From Bradyrhizobium sp. LHD-71 (GTDB lineage Bacteria; Pseudomonadota; Alphaproteobacteria; Rhizobiales; Xanthobacteraceae): a stretch of 64,000 bases of DNA. The notes under the pieces are model-generated. The model searched no databases. It saw nothing but the letters and a program-made list of their open reading frames with translations, and was not told where the DNA came from. A program made the position numbers and the translations under genes. Below are positions 26,122 to 35,377 of the stretch, in pieces (the first letter of the stretch is position 1; each line of letters starts with the position of its first letter). Location of the stretch: NCBI RefSeq assembly GCF_031157255.1, contig NZ_JAVIFX010000025.1, positions 59,680 to 123,679 on the forward strand, read 5' to 3'.

Positions 26122-27288
26122 TTACTGCCTTTCCATGATCAATGTCGCGCTGCCGTGCCGGCTGCCGAGCCGTCCGCCAGTGCCTTGCGCGAGCGCCAGG
26201 TTACAATTCTTCACCTGCACCGCCGGATGCGCCTCGCCGCGCAACTGCCGCACGGCCTCGATGATTTTCGTCATGCCGCCACGGTTCGACGGATGATTGC
26301 TGCACAGGCCGCCACCGTCAGTGTTGAACGGCAGCTTGCCGGTCCCGGAAATCAGATTGCCGTCGGCGACGAACTTGCCGCCCTCGCCCTTCTTGCAGAA
26401 GCCGAGATCCTCGAGCTGCATGACAACCGTGATGGTGAAGCTGTCATAGATCGACGCATATTTGATGTCGGCCGGCTTCACGCCAGCCTCGGCGAAGGCC
26501 GCAGGGCCCGCGACCGCAGCGCCTGACGTCATCAGGTCGATCTCGCCGCCGCTCTGTCCCTTGATCGCTTCGCCTGCGCCGAGCACGGCCACCTTCGGGC
26601 GCTTCAGCGCGGCGGCAATCTCCGGCTTTGCCACGATCAGCGCGCCGCCGCCGTCGGAGACGACGCAGCAGTCGAGCCGGTGCAACGGCGAGGACACCAT
26701 CGGCGATCCCAGCACCTCGTCCACCGTCACGACATTCTTCAGCATCGCATGCGGGTTGTACTTCGCGTGATGGGAAGCCGCGACCTTCACCCAGGCCAGC
26801 TGTTCGGGCGTGGTGCCGTATTCGTACATGTGCCGCTGCGCGCACATCGCATAGAGATTGACGGTTGTGGCGCTGAACGGCACTTCCCACTGGGCCTCAG
26901 GCGAGGCGTCGCCGGTCGCGCGCGGCACCGCGCCGCTCGACCCTTCCGAACGCGGCCGGCCTGCGAGCGTGATCAGCGCTGCGTTGCACTTGCCCGCTGC
27001 GATCGCCTGCGCCGCATGTCCAACATGCATCAGGTAGGAGGTTCCGCCGGCCTCGGTCGAGTCGATATGACGCACCTTCAGATTCAGGTAGTCGACCATC
27101 GACATGCTGCTGAGACCGGACGCGTCGCCCGCGAAGTAGTAGGCATCGATGTCGTTCTTGTTGAGCCCGGCATCGGCGAGCGCACCAATTGCAACTTCAG
27201 CATGCAACTGCACCAGCGACTTGTCGGGCGCATGCCGCGTCGGATGCTCATACGCACCGACGATGAACGCGCGATTTTTGATTGTCAT
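26122..27288 (-). CDS. Thiolase family protein (SCP2/lipid-transfer-like thiolase)
   Basis: A 388-residue thiolase-superfamily protein from the ATG at 27288 (MTIKNRAF). It has the fold's usual layout, including AAGKCNAALITLAGRP near 90 and YASIYDSFTITVVMQLEDLG near 280. The C-terminal GLCSNHPSNRGGM segment carries the catalytic His region, where classical thiolases have NxxGG...GHP. The usual nucleophile motif CSSG is replaced by GGTSYLMHVG near 70, as in the SCP2-like subgroup, so the reaction may be non-classical. It pairs with the zinc-ribbon OB-fold protein. The ATG overlaps the stop of an apparently truncated upstream frame (see 27285). Confidence 0.85.
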   Translation of the reverse strand: MTIKNRAFIVGAYEHPTRHAPDKSLVQLHAEVAIGALADAGLNKNDIDAYYFAGDASGLSSMSMVDYLNLKVRHIDSTEAGGTSYLMHVGHAAQAIAAGKCNAALITLAGRPRSEGSSGAVPRATGDASPEAQWEVPFSATTVNLYAMCAQRHMYEYGTTPEQLAWVKVAASHHAKYNPHAMLKNVVTVDEVLGSPMVSSPLHRLDCCVVSDGGGALIVAKPEIAAALKRPKVAVLGAGEAIKGQSGGEIDLMTSGAAVAGPAAFAEAGVKPADIKYASIYDSFTITVVMQLEDLGFCKKGEGGKFVADGNLISGTGKLPFNTDGGGLCSNHPSNRGGMTKIIEAVRQLRGEAHPAVQVKNCNLALAQGTGGRLGSRHGSATLIMERQ

Positions 27289-27356
27289 TTCTTGCTCTCG
27301 TTCCACTTGGGCGGCTGATCCGCCGCGGCGGCATCAAAGGCAAGCAGGGCACGTCC
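27285..27356 (-). pseudogene. Orphan 3' end of a lost gene upstream of the thiolase
   Basis: In the minus-strand frame ending TGA at 27285-27287 the last 23 codons read DGRALLAFDAAAADQPPKW-NESKK and overlap the thiolase start as ATGA. That overlap is the signature of an operon partner, yet the frame upstream is arginine-rich and not protein-like. The tail loosely resembles crotonase C-termini (EG..AF...R.P.W), but this is a weak match. I read it as the tail left after deletion of an operon gene; it could also be chance. Confidence 0.35.
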
Positions 27357-27472
27357 GTCAACCCGGGAGCAAGCTGCGCGAGGAGGCCGCCGTTCCAACA
27401 TGCGGACCGTCGAAACCCGAGAGACCACCGTGTGAGCGTTCGAGCAGCTTGCAGCGGTCGCGCATCGACTGC

Positions 27473-28444
27473 CTATGGCTGCCCGAGATCGCGGACGCAG
27501 CGAAAGCCGACGTGTCCCGTCGTCGTGTCGACTGTCGATGCTGAGCGGGCGGCATTGCGATAACGCCAGCAATACGACGGATGGCAGAGGAAGCTGCCGC
27601 CGCGCATCACCCGGTGCGTCCCATCCTCAGGGCCGCACGGATTGATGATCACCGACGCGGTGTTGCCCGCCAAACGGCGGCTGGAAAACCAGTCGCTGCA
27701 CCATTCCCACACATTCCCGGCCATGTTGTGCAAGCCGAAGCCGTTCGGTGCGAAGGCACCAGCGGGTGCGAGGCCGTAAAAGCCATCGTCCGTCGTGTTC
27801 TGACTCGGAAAAGTCCCCTGCCAGACATTGCAGCGATGTTCGCCATTCGGCGTCTCGTCATCGCCCCAAGGAAAGCGCCTCGCGTCGAGACCGCCGCGCG
27901 CGGCCTTTTCCCATTCGGCTTCCGTCGGCAACCGCTTTCCGGCCCACGCGCAGAAGGCCAGCGCATCGGCGTGCGACACGTGCACCACCGGCAGCTGTTC
28001 CCGTCCCGAAAGATCGGAGCGCGGACCTTCCGGCCGGCGCCAACTCGCGCCGAAGACCTGCCGCCACCAGGGAGCTGCGGCAACGCCACGCGTTTCCTCG
28101 AAATCGTCGGGCAATAGCCCGGCAAACACGAACGACCAGCCGATGCGCTTGGCGTCAGTGACATAGGACGTCGCTTCGACGAAGCGGGCGAACCTTGCAT
28201 TGGTCACCGCGCACCGGTCGATCCGGAAGCCATCCAGGTGAACGCGGCGTGACGGGCCCTCACCGTCGGACGGGTGCCCCTCGCGCCGGTCGCAGCCATA
28301 GGCGAACGTGCCGGCAGGCACGATCGCCATGTCGCTATCGCCCTCGCCCGGCGCGCCACCGGCGGCGATCGCTTCGGTACGCGCGCGCACCGCCCTGGCC
28401 GCAGCGGCCTGTGGCCCGCAACACGACGCGCGCGCTTCGGTCAT
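27473..28444 (-). CDS. Formylglycine-generating enzyme (sulfatase modifying factor)
   Basis: Converts the active-site cysteine of sulfatases to formylglycine using O2 and copper. The 323-residue protein contains the full FGE-sulfatase fold. Seen are KRLPTEAEWEKAARGG near 170, the calcium/structure segment GLHNMAGNVWEWCSDWF near 237, and the C-terminal MRGGSFLCHPSYCWRYR, where Cys287 and Cys292 correspond to the copper-binding pair of true FGEs. It overlaps the stop of the arylsulfatase gene by four bases and follows it in the operon, so its target is almost certainly that sulfatase. The first ~35 residues are alanine-rich and probably unstructured. Confidence 0.93.
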   Translation of the reverse strand: MTEARASCCGPQAAAARAVRARTEAIAAGGAPGEGDSDMAIVPAGTFAYGCDRREGHPSDGEGPSRRVHLDGFRIDRCAVTNARFARFVEATSYVTDAKRIGWSFVFAGLLPDDFEETRGVAAAPWWRQVFGASWRRPEGPRSDLSGREQLPVVHVSHADALAFCAWAGKRLPTEAEWEKAARGGLDARRFPWGDDETPNGEHRCNVWQGTFPSQNTTDDGFYGLAPAGAFAPNGFGLHNMAGNVWEWCSDWFSSRRLAGNTASVIINPCGPEDGTHRVMRGGSFLCHPSYCWRYRNAARSASTVDTTTGHVGFRCVRDLGQP

Positions 28445-30705
28445 TGCCGCGCCATCTCCACCTTCGCCTTCACCGCCATCGCTTCGGCCTCATCCTTTGC
28501 AGAACGGCTCGCCATATCGAAAACCAAGCGCGTGATCTTGCCCTGGAACTGGAACGGGGCGGCGTAGTCGTCGCTCACGGCCGAACCTGCATCGCAACCG
28601 GCATCCATGCCGTTGGACGAGATCATGCGCAGGATCCGCGGGATCTCGACGCTGCCGCAGGCGACGCCGTCGATCGACACCGTCGCCCTGCCCCTGTCGC
28701 CGATCTTCTCAAGCGAAACCGACAATGTGGATTTCCCTGCTGGAACAGGCCTGTCGGAGATCGCTTTGCAGTGACGCGTGAACAGGTTGTAGTCGAACAC
28801 GAGCCGATCGCCGAGCACGTAGAACGCCATGCCGTTGTTGCCGGTGCCAAGCGCGAAGATCGCGCCCTCCGATTTCGCCGTCGGCCGATCGACTTCGGCG
28901 GTGGCGACGAAGCTGCGATTGCCGAGTGCGGGCGACACCTCGCCGGTCATGTGCGCGACCGGCGGATACAGCACATAGCGGCGGCGGTTGCGCGGCGTCA
29001 ACGCGCGCGGGGTTGGACGCCAGAGCTCGGCACGGCGGTCGTCAAGCGGCAGCGCGCCATAGCGATCGGCCTCAGCCCACCAGAGCTCGATCATTTCCTT
29101 CAGCTTCTCCGGCTTCTCCTTCGCGAGGTTCCGGCATTCGGAGAAGTCGCTGTCCAGATGATAGAGCTCCCATTGATCCTCATCGAACGGCTTGCCGGGT
29201 GGATGATAGGCCACTGCTTTCCATCCGCCGGCCCAGATGCCGCGATGGCCGTACATTTCGAAATATTGCACGCTTTTGCGCGACGGCTCGGCCTTTGCCC
29301 CCGCCGGAAACGTGTAGGCCAGGCTCACGCCATGCATCGGCATCTGCGCGATGCCATTGACCTGCTCCGGCGGCTGAATGCCGAGCACATCGAGCACGGT
29401 CGGGGTGATGTCAGTGACGTGATGAAACTGGTGACGGATGGCGCCGCGATCGGCGATGCCTTTCGGCCAGTGCGCGATCAGGGGATCGCGGATGCCGCCG
29501 CCATGGGTGTTCTGCTTGTACCGCTTGTTCGGCGTGTTGCCGGCCTGCGCCCAGCCCCAAGGATAGTTTGTCTGCGACTTCGGCCCGCCGATGTCGCCCA
29601 TACGCGAAGAGATCTCTTCAAGTGTCTCCGGGATGCCGTTGAAGTACTTGAAGGTGTCGATGACGCCAAGCGGACCGCCCTCCTGGCTTGCGCCGTTGTC
29701 GGACATCAGCAGGATCAGCGTGTTGTCGAGCTCGCCGATCTCGGCGAGGAACCTGGCCAGCCGGCCGATCTGCGCGTCGGTATGATCGAGGAAGGCCGCA
29801 AAGGCCTCCTGAAGCTTCAGCGCGAGCTCCTTCTGCGTCTCGGGCAGCGAGTCCCAGGGCTCGACGCCGGGATTGCGCGGCGCAAGTTCGGTGTCCTGCG
29901 GGATGATGCCGAGCTGCTTCTGCCGTTCGTACCATTGCTGGCGGATCGCATCCCAGCCTGCGTTGAAGCGCCCCTTATATTTGTCGATATAGGCTTGCGG
30001 CGCCTGGTGCGGCGCGTGGGTCGCACCGAATGCGAGATAAAGAAAGAATGGCTTCTCCGGGATTGCCGACTTCTGGCTGCGCACCATGCCGATCGCCTGA
30101 TCGATCAGGTCCTCGCTCAGATGATAGCCCTGTTCGGGCGTGCGCGGCGCATCCACGGGGTGGTTGTCGGCGTAGAGCTCCGGCGTGAACTGATCGGTTT
30201 CGCCCTGCAGGAAGCCGTAGTAGCGGTCGAAGCCGCGCGCCAGCGGCCACTGGTCGAATGGTCCAGCGACCGAGGTCTCCTCCATCGGCGTCAGGTGCCA
30301 CTTGCCGACCGCGAAGGTCGAATAGCCATGAGGGCGCAGCATTTCGGCGATGGTGCCGGCGCTTTTGGCCACCGTGCCGGTGCAGTTCGGAAAACCCGTG
30401 TTCCAGTTCGCGAGCCCGCGCATGCCGACCGAATGGTGGTTGCGCCCCGTCAGCAGTGCTGCGCGCGTCGGCGAGCACAGCGCCGTCGTATGGAAATTCG
30501 TGTAGCGCAGGCCACCCGCGGCAAGCCTGTCGATGTTCGGCGTCTCGATCGACGAGCCGTAGCAGCCAAGATGCGAGAAGCCGAGATCATCGAACAGGAT
30601 GACGAGCACGTTCGGCGCGCCCTCCCGCGGTCGCGGATAATCCGGCCACCAGGGCTTCGATTCCGGAATCGTCCGCCCGATCGTGCCTTTATATTGGATG
30701 GTCAT
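28441..30705 (-). CDS. Arylsulfatase (formylglycine type I sulfatase)
   Basis: Hydrolyses sulfate esters, probably aryl sulfates, releasing sulfate. The 754-residue protein starts at the ATG at 30705, preceded by AAAGGGGGG. The metal pair DD (Asp39/Asp40) lies in ILFDDLGFSHLGCYG, and the modification motif CSPTR begins at Cys77 (LCSPTRAALLTGRNHHSVG). The remaining sulfatase fold extends to about 560. A C-terminal beta-domain of about 180 residues matches the longer PAFA/AtsA-like arylsulfatases. There is no signal peptide, so it is cytoplasmic. The partner FGE is encoded immediately downstream with a four-base overlap. Confidence 0.93.
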   Translation of the reverse strand: MTIQYKGTIGRTIPESKPWWPDYPRPREGAPNVLVILFDDLGFSHLGCYGSSIETPNIDRLAAGGLRYTNFHTTALCSPTRAALLTGRNHHSVGMRGLANWNTGFPNCTGTVAKSAGTIAEMLRPHGYSTFAVGKWHLTPMEETSVAGPFDQWPLARGFDRYYGFLQGETDQFTPELYADNHPVDAPRTPEQGYHLSEDLIDQAIGMVRSQKSAIPEKPFFLYLAFGATHAPHQAPQAYIDKYKGRFNAGWDAIRQQWYERQKQLGIIPQDTELAPRNPGVEPWDSLPETQKELALKLQEAFAAFLDHTDAQIGRLARFLAEIGELDNTLILLMSDNGASQEGGPLGVIDTFKYFNGIPETLEEISSRMGDIGGPKSQTNYPWGWAQAGNTPNKRYKQNTHGGGIRDPLIAHWPKGIADRGAIRHQFHHVTDITPTVLDVLGIQPPEQVNGIAQMPMHGVSLAYTFPAGAKAEPSRKSVQYFEMYGHRGIWAGGWKAVAYHPPGKPFDEDQWELYHLDSDFSECRNLAKEKPEKLKEMIELWWAEADRYGALPLDDRRAELWRPTPRALTPRNRRRYVLYPPVAHMTGEVSPALGNRSFVATAEVDRPTAKSEGAIFALGTGNNGMAFYVLGDRLVFDYNLFTRHCKAISDRPVPAGKSTLSVSLEKIGDRGRATVSIDGVACGSVEIPRILRMISSNGMDAGCDAGSAVSDDYAAPFQFQGKITRLVFDMASRSAKDEAEAMAVKAKVEMARQ

Positions 30706-30743
30706 ACCGCCCCCCTTTCTTGTTCGTATTCTCTTCTGTCCCA

Positions 30744-32828
30744 TCATTCCTTCGTCACCAGCACGGCATCGAGCGCAATAGCGCCCTCGCCCTTGGCCCT
30801 GACGACGAATGGATTGATATCGACGCTTTCGAGCCTGTCGCCTGCGGTGGCCGCAAAGCGCGACAGCGCAACCAGTGTGTCGGCGAGCGCGTCGACGTCG
30901 GCTGCGGGAGCGCCGCGCCAGCCGTCCAGCACCGCGCGCGCTTTGATGCTGTCGATCATACGATGCGCCTCGGTCTCGTCGAACGGCGCAAGACGGAAGC
31001 TGACATCGCGCAGCGCCTCGACCAGGACGCCACCCAGGCCGAACATCACGACCGGGCCGAACACGGGGTCGCGCTGCACGCCGAGGATGCATTCGACGCC
31101 ACCCTTGACCATCGGCGCGATCAGCACCCCCTCGATTCGTGCCTGCGGCTTCGAGGTCTTCGCCCGCGACATCAGCTCATCGAACGCATTGGCGACCTCA
31201 TCCTTGCTTTTCAGGTTGAGAATGACGCCGCCGATCTCGGTCTTGTGCAGGATGTCGGGCGAAACGATCTTGGCTACGACCGGATAACCGAACGACTCCG
31301 CAGCAGCAGTCGCCTCGGCTGCATTACGCGCGAGGCGATGCGGCATCACCGGGATCCCGGCGGCCTTCAGGCTCGCCAGCGCACCCGCCTCGCTCACCGT
31401 GCCGCGCGGCAGATCGACCTTCGGCAAGGCTTGCGCCTTCGCGGCTGCATTGCTGGTGGCGTAGCTCGCAAGCGCCGCGATCGCCCGCACTGCGCGGCTC
31501 GGATCGGCGAAAGCCAGCACCCGTCCCTCGTCGAGCTTGTGATGCAACTCCGGCGTAAACAGGCTGGACAGAGCGATCACCCGATCCGGATGCTTCGCAC
31601 GCATGTCGATTGCCTGCTGGACCAGTTCCGGTCCTCGCGCCGAAAGACCGGCCGCGGACTGGAAAACGACGAGGCTGTCGTAGTCACCATCCTCCAGCAT
31701 CAACCGATAGGCGAGCGGCATCAGCTCATGGTCGCTGGTGATCTGGCCCGTGACATCGACCGGATTTCGCGCCGAGGCGAACGCAACGCGCGCCAGAATT
31801 TGCCTCTGTGCCGCATCCGGCATCGGCTTGGCGTCAAGTCCGAGGCTTGCGGCTGCATCCGCCATCAGGACACCCGCTCCGCCCGAGGCGGTCAGCATGC
31901 CGATCGACTTACCGCGCGCAACACCTGCGACCGACACCGCATAGGCAACGTCGAACGCCTCCTCGATGGTCGCGGCACGCCAGACCCCATACTGCCTGAA
32001 CACGGCGTCGTAGATCGCATCCGCGCCGGCGAGCGCTGCCGTGTGCGAGGCCGCGGCCGCAGCACCGAGTTCGGTACGGCCGACCTTGACGATCACAACC
32101 GGCTTTTTCGCCGCGCGCGCTTTCTCCAGAACGCGGGTCAGCTTGGCGCCATCCCGGCAGCCCTCCATGTAGGCGAGGATGACCTTCGTCGCCGCGTCGT
32201 CCACCAACCAGTCGAGACAGTCGGCGAGCTCGACATCGGCCTCGTTACCGGTGGTCACCCAATGGCTGAGGCCGAGACCGCGCTCGCGCGCCAGCGAATA
32301 GGCAAAGCCGCCAAACGCGCCGGACTGGCTGACCAGACCGATGCCGCCGATCTTGGCGATGCCGGTGGCCGCGACCGGACTGAAGGTCGCATAGACCGCA
32401 CTCTCGCCGCTCATCACGCCGAGGCAATTCGGGCCGAGGATACGCATGCCGCTGTTGCGCGACAGCTCGGCGATTTTCTGCTGCGCTTTCGCGCCGGCCT
32501 CGCCTACCTCCGCAAAGCCCGACGTGAACAGCACCACGGATTTCACCTTGGCGTCCGCAGCCTCGGTCAGTGCCTGAAGCGCAACAGCCGCCGGCACCGC
32601 GACGATCGCCAGGTCGATCTCCTTGCCGACGTCCTTCACGCTCTTGTAGGCGCGGAGGTCCTGGATCGACTCGTATTGCGGATTGATCGGGTAGATTTCC
32701 CCGCGATAGCCATAGCGCTTCAGATGCGCGATCGGTACGCCGCCGATCTTCGTGGCAGTGCCGGAGGCGCCGATCACGGCGATCGATTTCGGACGGAACA
32801 GCGAGTCGAGCGAATGTCTTGTTGTCAT
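30744..32828 (-). CDS. NDP-forming acyl-CoA synthetase (acetate-CoA ligase family), fused subunits
   Basis: A 694-residue protein with the alpha-type CoA-binding domain first (SIAVIGASGTATKIGG near 14-30, then the succinyl-CoA-synthetase-like ligase domains) and the ATP-grasp beta-type domain at the C-terminus (GYPVVAKIVSPDILHKTEIGGVIL near 520). A GPNCLGV motif near 130 marks the CoA-ligase region. These enzymes interconvert acyl-CoA and the free acid with ADP/ATP. It lies between the arylsulfatase and an acyl-CoA dehydrogenase gene, nine bases from the latter. The acyl substrate is unknown. Confidence 0.9.
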   Translation of the reverse strand: MTTRHSLDSLFRPKSIAVIGASGTATKIGGVPIAHLKRYGYRGEIYPINPQYESIQDLRAYKSVKDVGKEIDLAIVAVPAAVALQALTEAADAKVKSVVLFTSGFAEVGEAGAKAQQKIAELSRNSGMRILGPNCLGVMSGESAVYATFSPVAATGIAKIGGIGLVSQSGAFGGFAYSLARERGLGLSHWVTTGNEADVELADCLDWLVDDAATKVILAYMEGCRDGAKLTRVLEKARAAKKPVVIVKVGRTELGAAAAASHTAALAGADAIYDAVFRQYGVWRAATIEEAFDVAYAVSVAGVARGKSIGMLTASGGAGVLMADAAASLGLDAKPMPDAAQRQILARVAFASARNPVDVTGQITSDHELMPLAYRLMLEDGDYDSLVVFQSAAGLSARGPELVQQAIDMRAKHPDRVIALSSLFTPELHHKLDEGRVLAFADPSRAVRAIAALASYATSNAAAKAQALPKVDLPRGTVSEAGALASLKAAGIPVMPHRLARNAAEATAAAESFGYPVVAKIVSPDILHKTEIGGVILNLKSKDEVANAFDELMSRAKTSKPQARIEGVLIAPMVKGGVECILGVQRDPVFGPVVMFGLGGVLVEALRDVSFRLAPFDETEAHRMIDSIKARAVLDGWRGAPAADVDALADTLVALSRFAATAGDRLESVDINPFVVRAKGEGAIALDAVLVTKE

Positions 32829-32837
32829 TTCCTGGCC

Positions 32838-34082
32838 TCACAGCCCTCGTTCGCCGAGGAGGTAATGCGCGCTTTCGCCGACCACCTCGTGCGGTTCGAG
32901 GCGGAAGAGCGTCCGCAGGTGAACCTCATCGGGGCCGTCATAGATGCGCATGGTGCGCGCGGCAGTGTACGCCGCAGACGCCGGCGTGTCGTCCGAAACG
33001 CCCATCGCGCCGAAGATCTGCACCGCGCGATCGGCAATCGCGCTGTAGGTCCGCGCCACTGCGACCTTGATCATGGAGATCTCGCGCCGCGCCGCTTCCG
33101 GCCCGCCTTCGTCGAGCAGCCATGCGGTTTTGTAGACCAGCAGTTTGGCCTGTTCGACCTCGATGCGCGACAGGGCGATCGCATCCTGCACATTGGCGAA
33201 ATCGCCGATCGGCCGGCCGAAGGCACGCCGCGACGCCGAGCGCTCGCGCATCAGCTGGATCAACACGTCGCAACTGCCGAGGCTGCGCATGCAATGGTGG
33301 ATGCGCGCGACGCCGAGCCGCGCCTGCCCCATGGCAAAACCTGCCCCCTCTTCGCCGAGCCGGTTGGACTGCGGCACGCGCACATTGCGCAGCACCAGTT
33401 CCACCGGCGCGCCGAGTTCCTCGCCGCGTCCGAAGATCGGCAGCGCCCGGACGATTTCGAGGCCGGGCGTGCCGATCGGCACGATGACGATGGAGTGCTT
33501 CGCAGCGCTCGACCCGTCCGGATCAGTGACGCCAACGACCAGCACCATCTTGCAGCCGGGATGAGCTGCCCCGGAGATGAACCACTTGCGGCCATCGATC
33601 ACGTAGTCGCCGCCATCCTTGCGGATACGCGTACGGATGTTGCGCGCGTCGGACGAGGCGACGTCCGGCTCCGTCATGCCGAACGCAGTCCAGATCCTGC
33701 CGTCCAGAAGCGGCGCCAGCCACTGCCGTTTCTGCTCGACGGAGCCGAACTTCTGCAGGATTTCCATGTTCGGGACGTTCGGCGCGTTGCAGTTGAACAC
33801 GATCGGCGCCCACGGCAGCCGGCCCATGATCGCCGCCAGCGGCGCGAATTCGAGGTTGGTCAGCCGCGTGCCCGGCTGATCGGCAGCGAGATCGGGCAGT
33901 CCGAGATTCCACAGGCCGCGCCGACGCGCTTCTGCCTTCAGCGTTTCGAGGAATGCAGGCGCATTGCCATCCTTTGCGACATGCGCGTGCCATTCGCGAT
34001 TGCGCGGCAGCACTTCAGCGCGGAAAAAGTCCTCGAGACTTTGCTGCAGCACCATGCTCCTGTCGGAGAACCGGAAGTCCAT
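32838..34082 (-). CDS. Acyl-CoA dehydrogenase family protein
   Basis: FAD-dependent enzyme that introduces a double bond into an acyl-CoA. The 414-residue protein has the family signature AFGMTEPDVASSDARNIRTRI near 150, WFISGAAHPGCKMVLVVG near 180, and the C-terminal SASRRAFGRPIGDFANVQ near 290 with the usual helical bundle. The C-terminal GPDEVHLRTLFRLE is the segment where related enzymes have GxxEI. It reads like the family of phosphotransferase-linked or long-chain dehydrogenases, though this is not specific. It is first in a unit with the acyl-CoA synthetase. A dispersed repeat lies between it and the upstream GST-fold gene. Confidence 0.9.
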   Translation of the reverse strand: MDFRFSDRSMVLQQSLEDFFRAEVLPRNREWHAHVAKDGNAPAFLETLKAEARRRGLWNLGLPDLAADQPGTRLTNLEFAPLAAIMGRLPWAPIVFNCNAPNVPNMEILQKFGSVEQKRQWLAPLLDGRIWTAFGMTEPDVASSDARNIRTRIRKDGGDYVIDGRKWFISGAAHPGCKMVLVVGVTDPDGSSAAKHSIVIVPIGTPGLEIVRALPIFGRGEELGAPVELVLRNVRVPQSNRLGEEGAGFAMGQARLGVARIHHCMRSLGSCDVLIQLMRERSASRRAFGRPIGDFANVQDAIALSRIEVEQAKLLVYKTAWLLDEGGPEAARREISMIKVAVARTYSAIADRAVQIFGAMGVSDDTPASAAYTAARTMRIYDGPDEVHLRTLFRLEPHEVVGESAHYLLGERGL

Positions 34083-34131
34083 CGCCTTTATCCATCTCTG
34101 CTGCAGTGAAGATTCAACATTGTCGCGCCGC

Positions 34132-34205
34132 CTAAAGCATTTTCCGGAAAAATGGACACCCGGTTTTCCGCAGAAAATGCGACCGAATAAACGAATCTAG
34201 AGCGG
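34132..34205. repeat. Dispersed palindromic repeat, copy A
   Basis: Reads CTAAAGCATTTTCCGGAAAA ... CGGTTTTCCGCAGAAAATGC ... AAACGAATCTAGAGC. The core arms GCATTTTCYGS/CAGAAAATGC pair. An inverted copy occurs at 38696-38789. The right end overlaps the last bases of the GST-fold gene (stop near 34197), so the repeat supplies part of that gene's end. Confidence 0.75.
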
Positions 34206-35258
34206 CACAAGCGGCGGGACCATCTGCTCCTCGCCCGGCGAGAACTGCAGTGGTTCCCAGCATCCATAATGTTTGAGGGTTTTTTCCAGCCGTGCGCGCG
34301 GTTCGCCCTCGACGGATGCGAGCGCGGCCTTCAGCCAGAGCAGGCATCGCCTCTTGTAGGCGCGTGTGGGGTTCGGATAGCTCCGACCACGAAGCTTGAG
34401 GCCGTAGAGCTTGGTGCCGGCAGCGATTGCCGCGGCGTTGGCGACGAGGAACGGCAGATAGGTATCGCCCGCAAGCTCGAGCAGGGCTGCGAGGCCCGCA
34501 CCGGGCGGAGCTTGCGGATCGCGCCACTCTCCCTCGATGCCGGACGCATCGTCGAGATCGTGCTGCCACTGATAGGTGCGTACCGCGTCGCGCCGCATGA
34601 TCTCCGACGGCGTCGGATCGACGGCAAGCTGCGAGAGCTGCCCGTAGAGACCGAAGTCGCCGATCGACGGCCGGCCGCCGAAAAAGAAGCGGCTGTGCTG
34701 GACCTGCAATTCGATCGCCTCGAGCACGCGGCGATAGCCCTCATACCAAAGTGGACGGTTGGTCCCGAGGTCGCCCGCGCGTGCCAGCATGCCGACCTGC
34801 CGGTCACGAAAGAACGCGACGATCTTGTCGAACTCGTCCGCCGGCATCGCGCCGAACCACCCGGCCATCTGCCGTCGCGCGCAGAACTCCTGGTCGATTT
34901 GCTTCGCCCAGCGAAAATCGAACATCGCGAATACGAGCCACTCGTCGGCGATATCTTCGAGCAGCAGCGCAAGGAACCGATCCGCCGGATCGTCCGGCAG
35001 AACGCTGCGGCTACCGGGATGCATCTGCTCCAGCGCGAGGATCATTGGCGTCGAATCGGCCCAGTAACGACCGTCCGGCAGCTGCATCACTGGAATGATG
35101 CCTTTGCCCGCCTTTGCAAGTTCGCCTTCAGGATCGCGAAATTTCGGCGGAACGACCCAGTCGTGCGCGATCCGGCGATAGCGCAGGACGGCCCGCATCT
35201 TGAAACTGTAGGGTGAACCCGGCCCGCCGATGATGCGGTACCGCTGCGTTCCACTCAT
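34197..35258 (-). CDS. Glutathione S-transferase family protein
   Basis: A 353-residue protein with an N-terminal thioredoxin-like domain (GGPGSPYSFKMRAVLRYRRI near 11, PVMQLPDGRYWADSTPMI near 55, the usual cis-Pro position) and an all-helical C-terminal domain that is longer than the classic GST. Such extended GST-like proteins occur in Bradyrhizobium-type genomes; the co-substrate is not established. It is divergent from a TetR regulator with a strong inverted repeat between them, which suggests that regulator controls it. Its stop codon lies inside a dispersed repeat. Confidence 0.85.
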   Translation of the reverse strand: MSGTQRYRIIGGPGSPYSFKMRAVLRYRRIAHDWVVPPKFRDPEGELAKAGKGIIPVMQLPDGRYWADSTPMILALEQMHPGSRSVLPDDPADRFLALLLEDIADEWLVFAMFDFRWAKQIDQEFCARRQMAGWFGAMPADEFDKIVAFFRDRQVGMLARAGDLGTNRPLWYEGYRRVLEAIELQVQHSRFFFGGRPSIGDFGLYGQLSQLAVDPTPSEIMRRDAVRTYQWQHDLDDASGIEGEWRDPQAPPGAGLAALLELAGDTYLPFLVANAAAIAAGTKLYGLKLRGRSYPNPTRAYKRRCLLWLKAALASVEGEPRARLEKTLKHYGCWEPLQFSPGEEQMVPPLVPL

Positions 35259-35271
35259 CGAGCGCTTCCCT

Positions 35272-35305
35272 GGATATTATCGCATTCTTTTATGCGATAT
35301 AATCC
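35272..35305. promoter_or_regulatory. Operator-like inverted repeat between GST-fold gene and TetR gene
   Basis: GGATATTATCGCAT (35272-35285) and ATGCGATATAATCC (35292-35305) form near-perfect 14-bp arms around a 6-bp spacer; the inner 8 bp (TATCGCAT/ATGCGATA) are perfect. It lies 14 bp upstream of the GST-fold start and 73 bp upstream of the TetR start, exactly where a TetR autoregulatory operator is expected. Confidence 0.7.
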
Positions 35306-35377
35306 GCCGCCCACACGGTTGTAAAGTCGGTGCAAAGTCGCCTAAGAATTGGAAAGTTCACGAAAGTCACTCCCCGC

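Noticed and set aside
28195..31287. Plus-strand open frame of 1030 codons across the arylsulfatase region
   Set aside because: It lies antisense to the FGE and arylsulfatase genes, which have complete catalytic motifs, and it has arginine-rich non-protein-like composition.
30720..34109. Plus-strand open frame of 1129 codons antisense to the acyl-CoA synthetase and dehydrogenase
   Set aside because: No recognisable domain, and the minus-strand genes explain the region fully.
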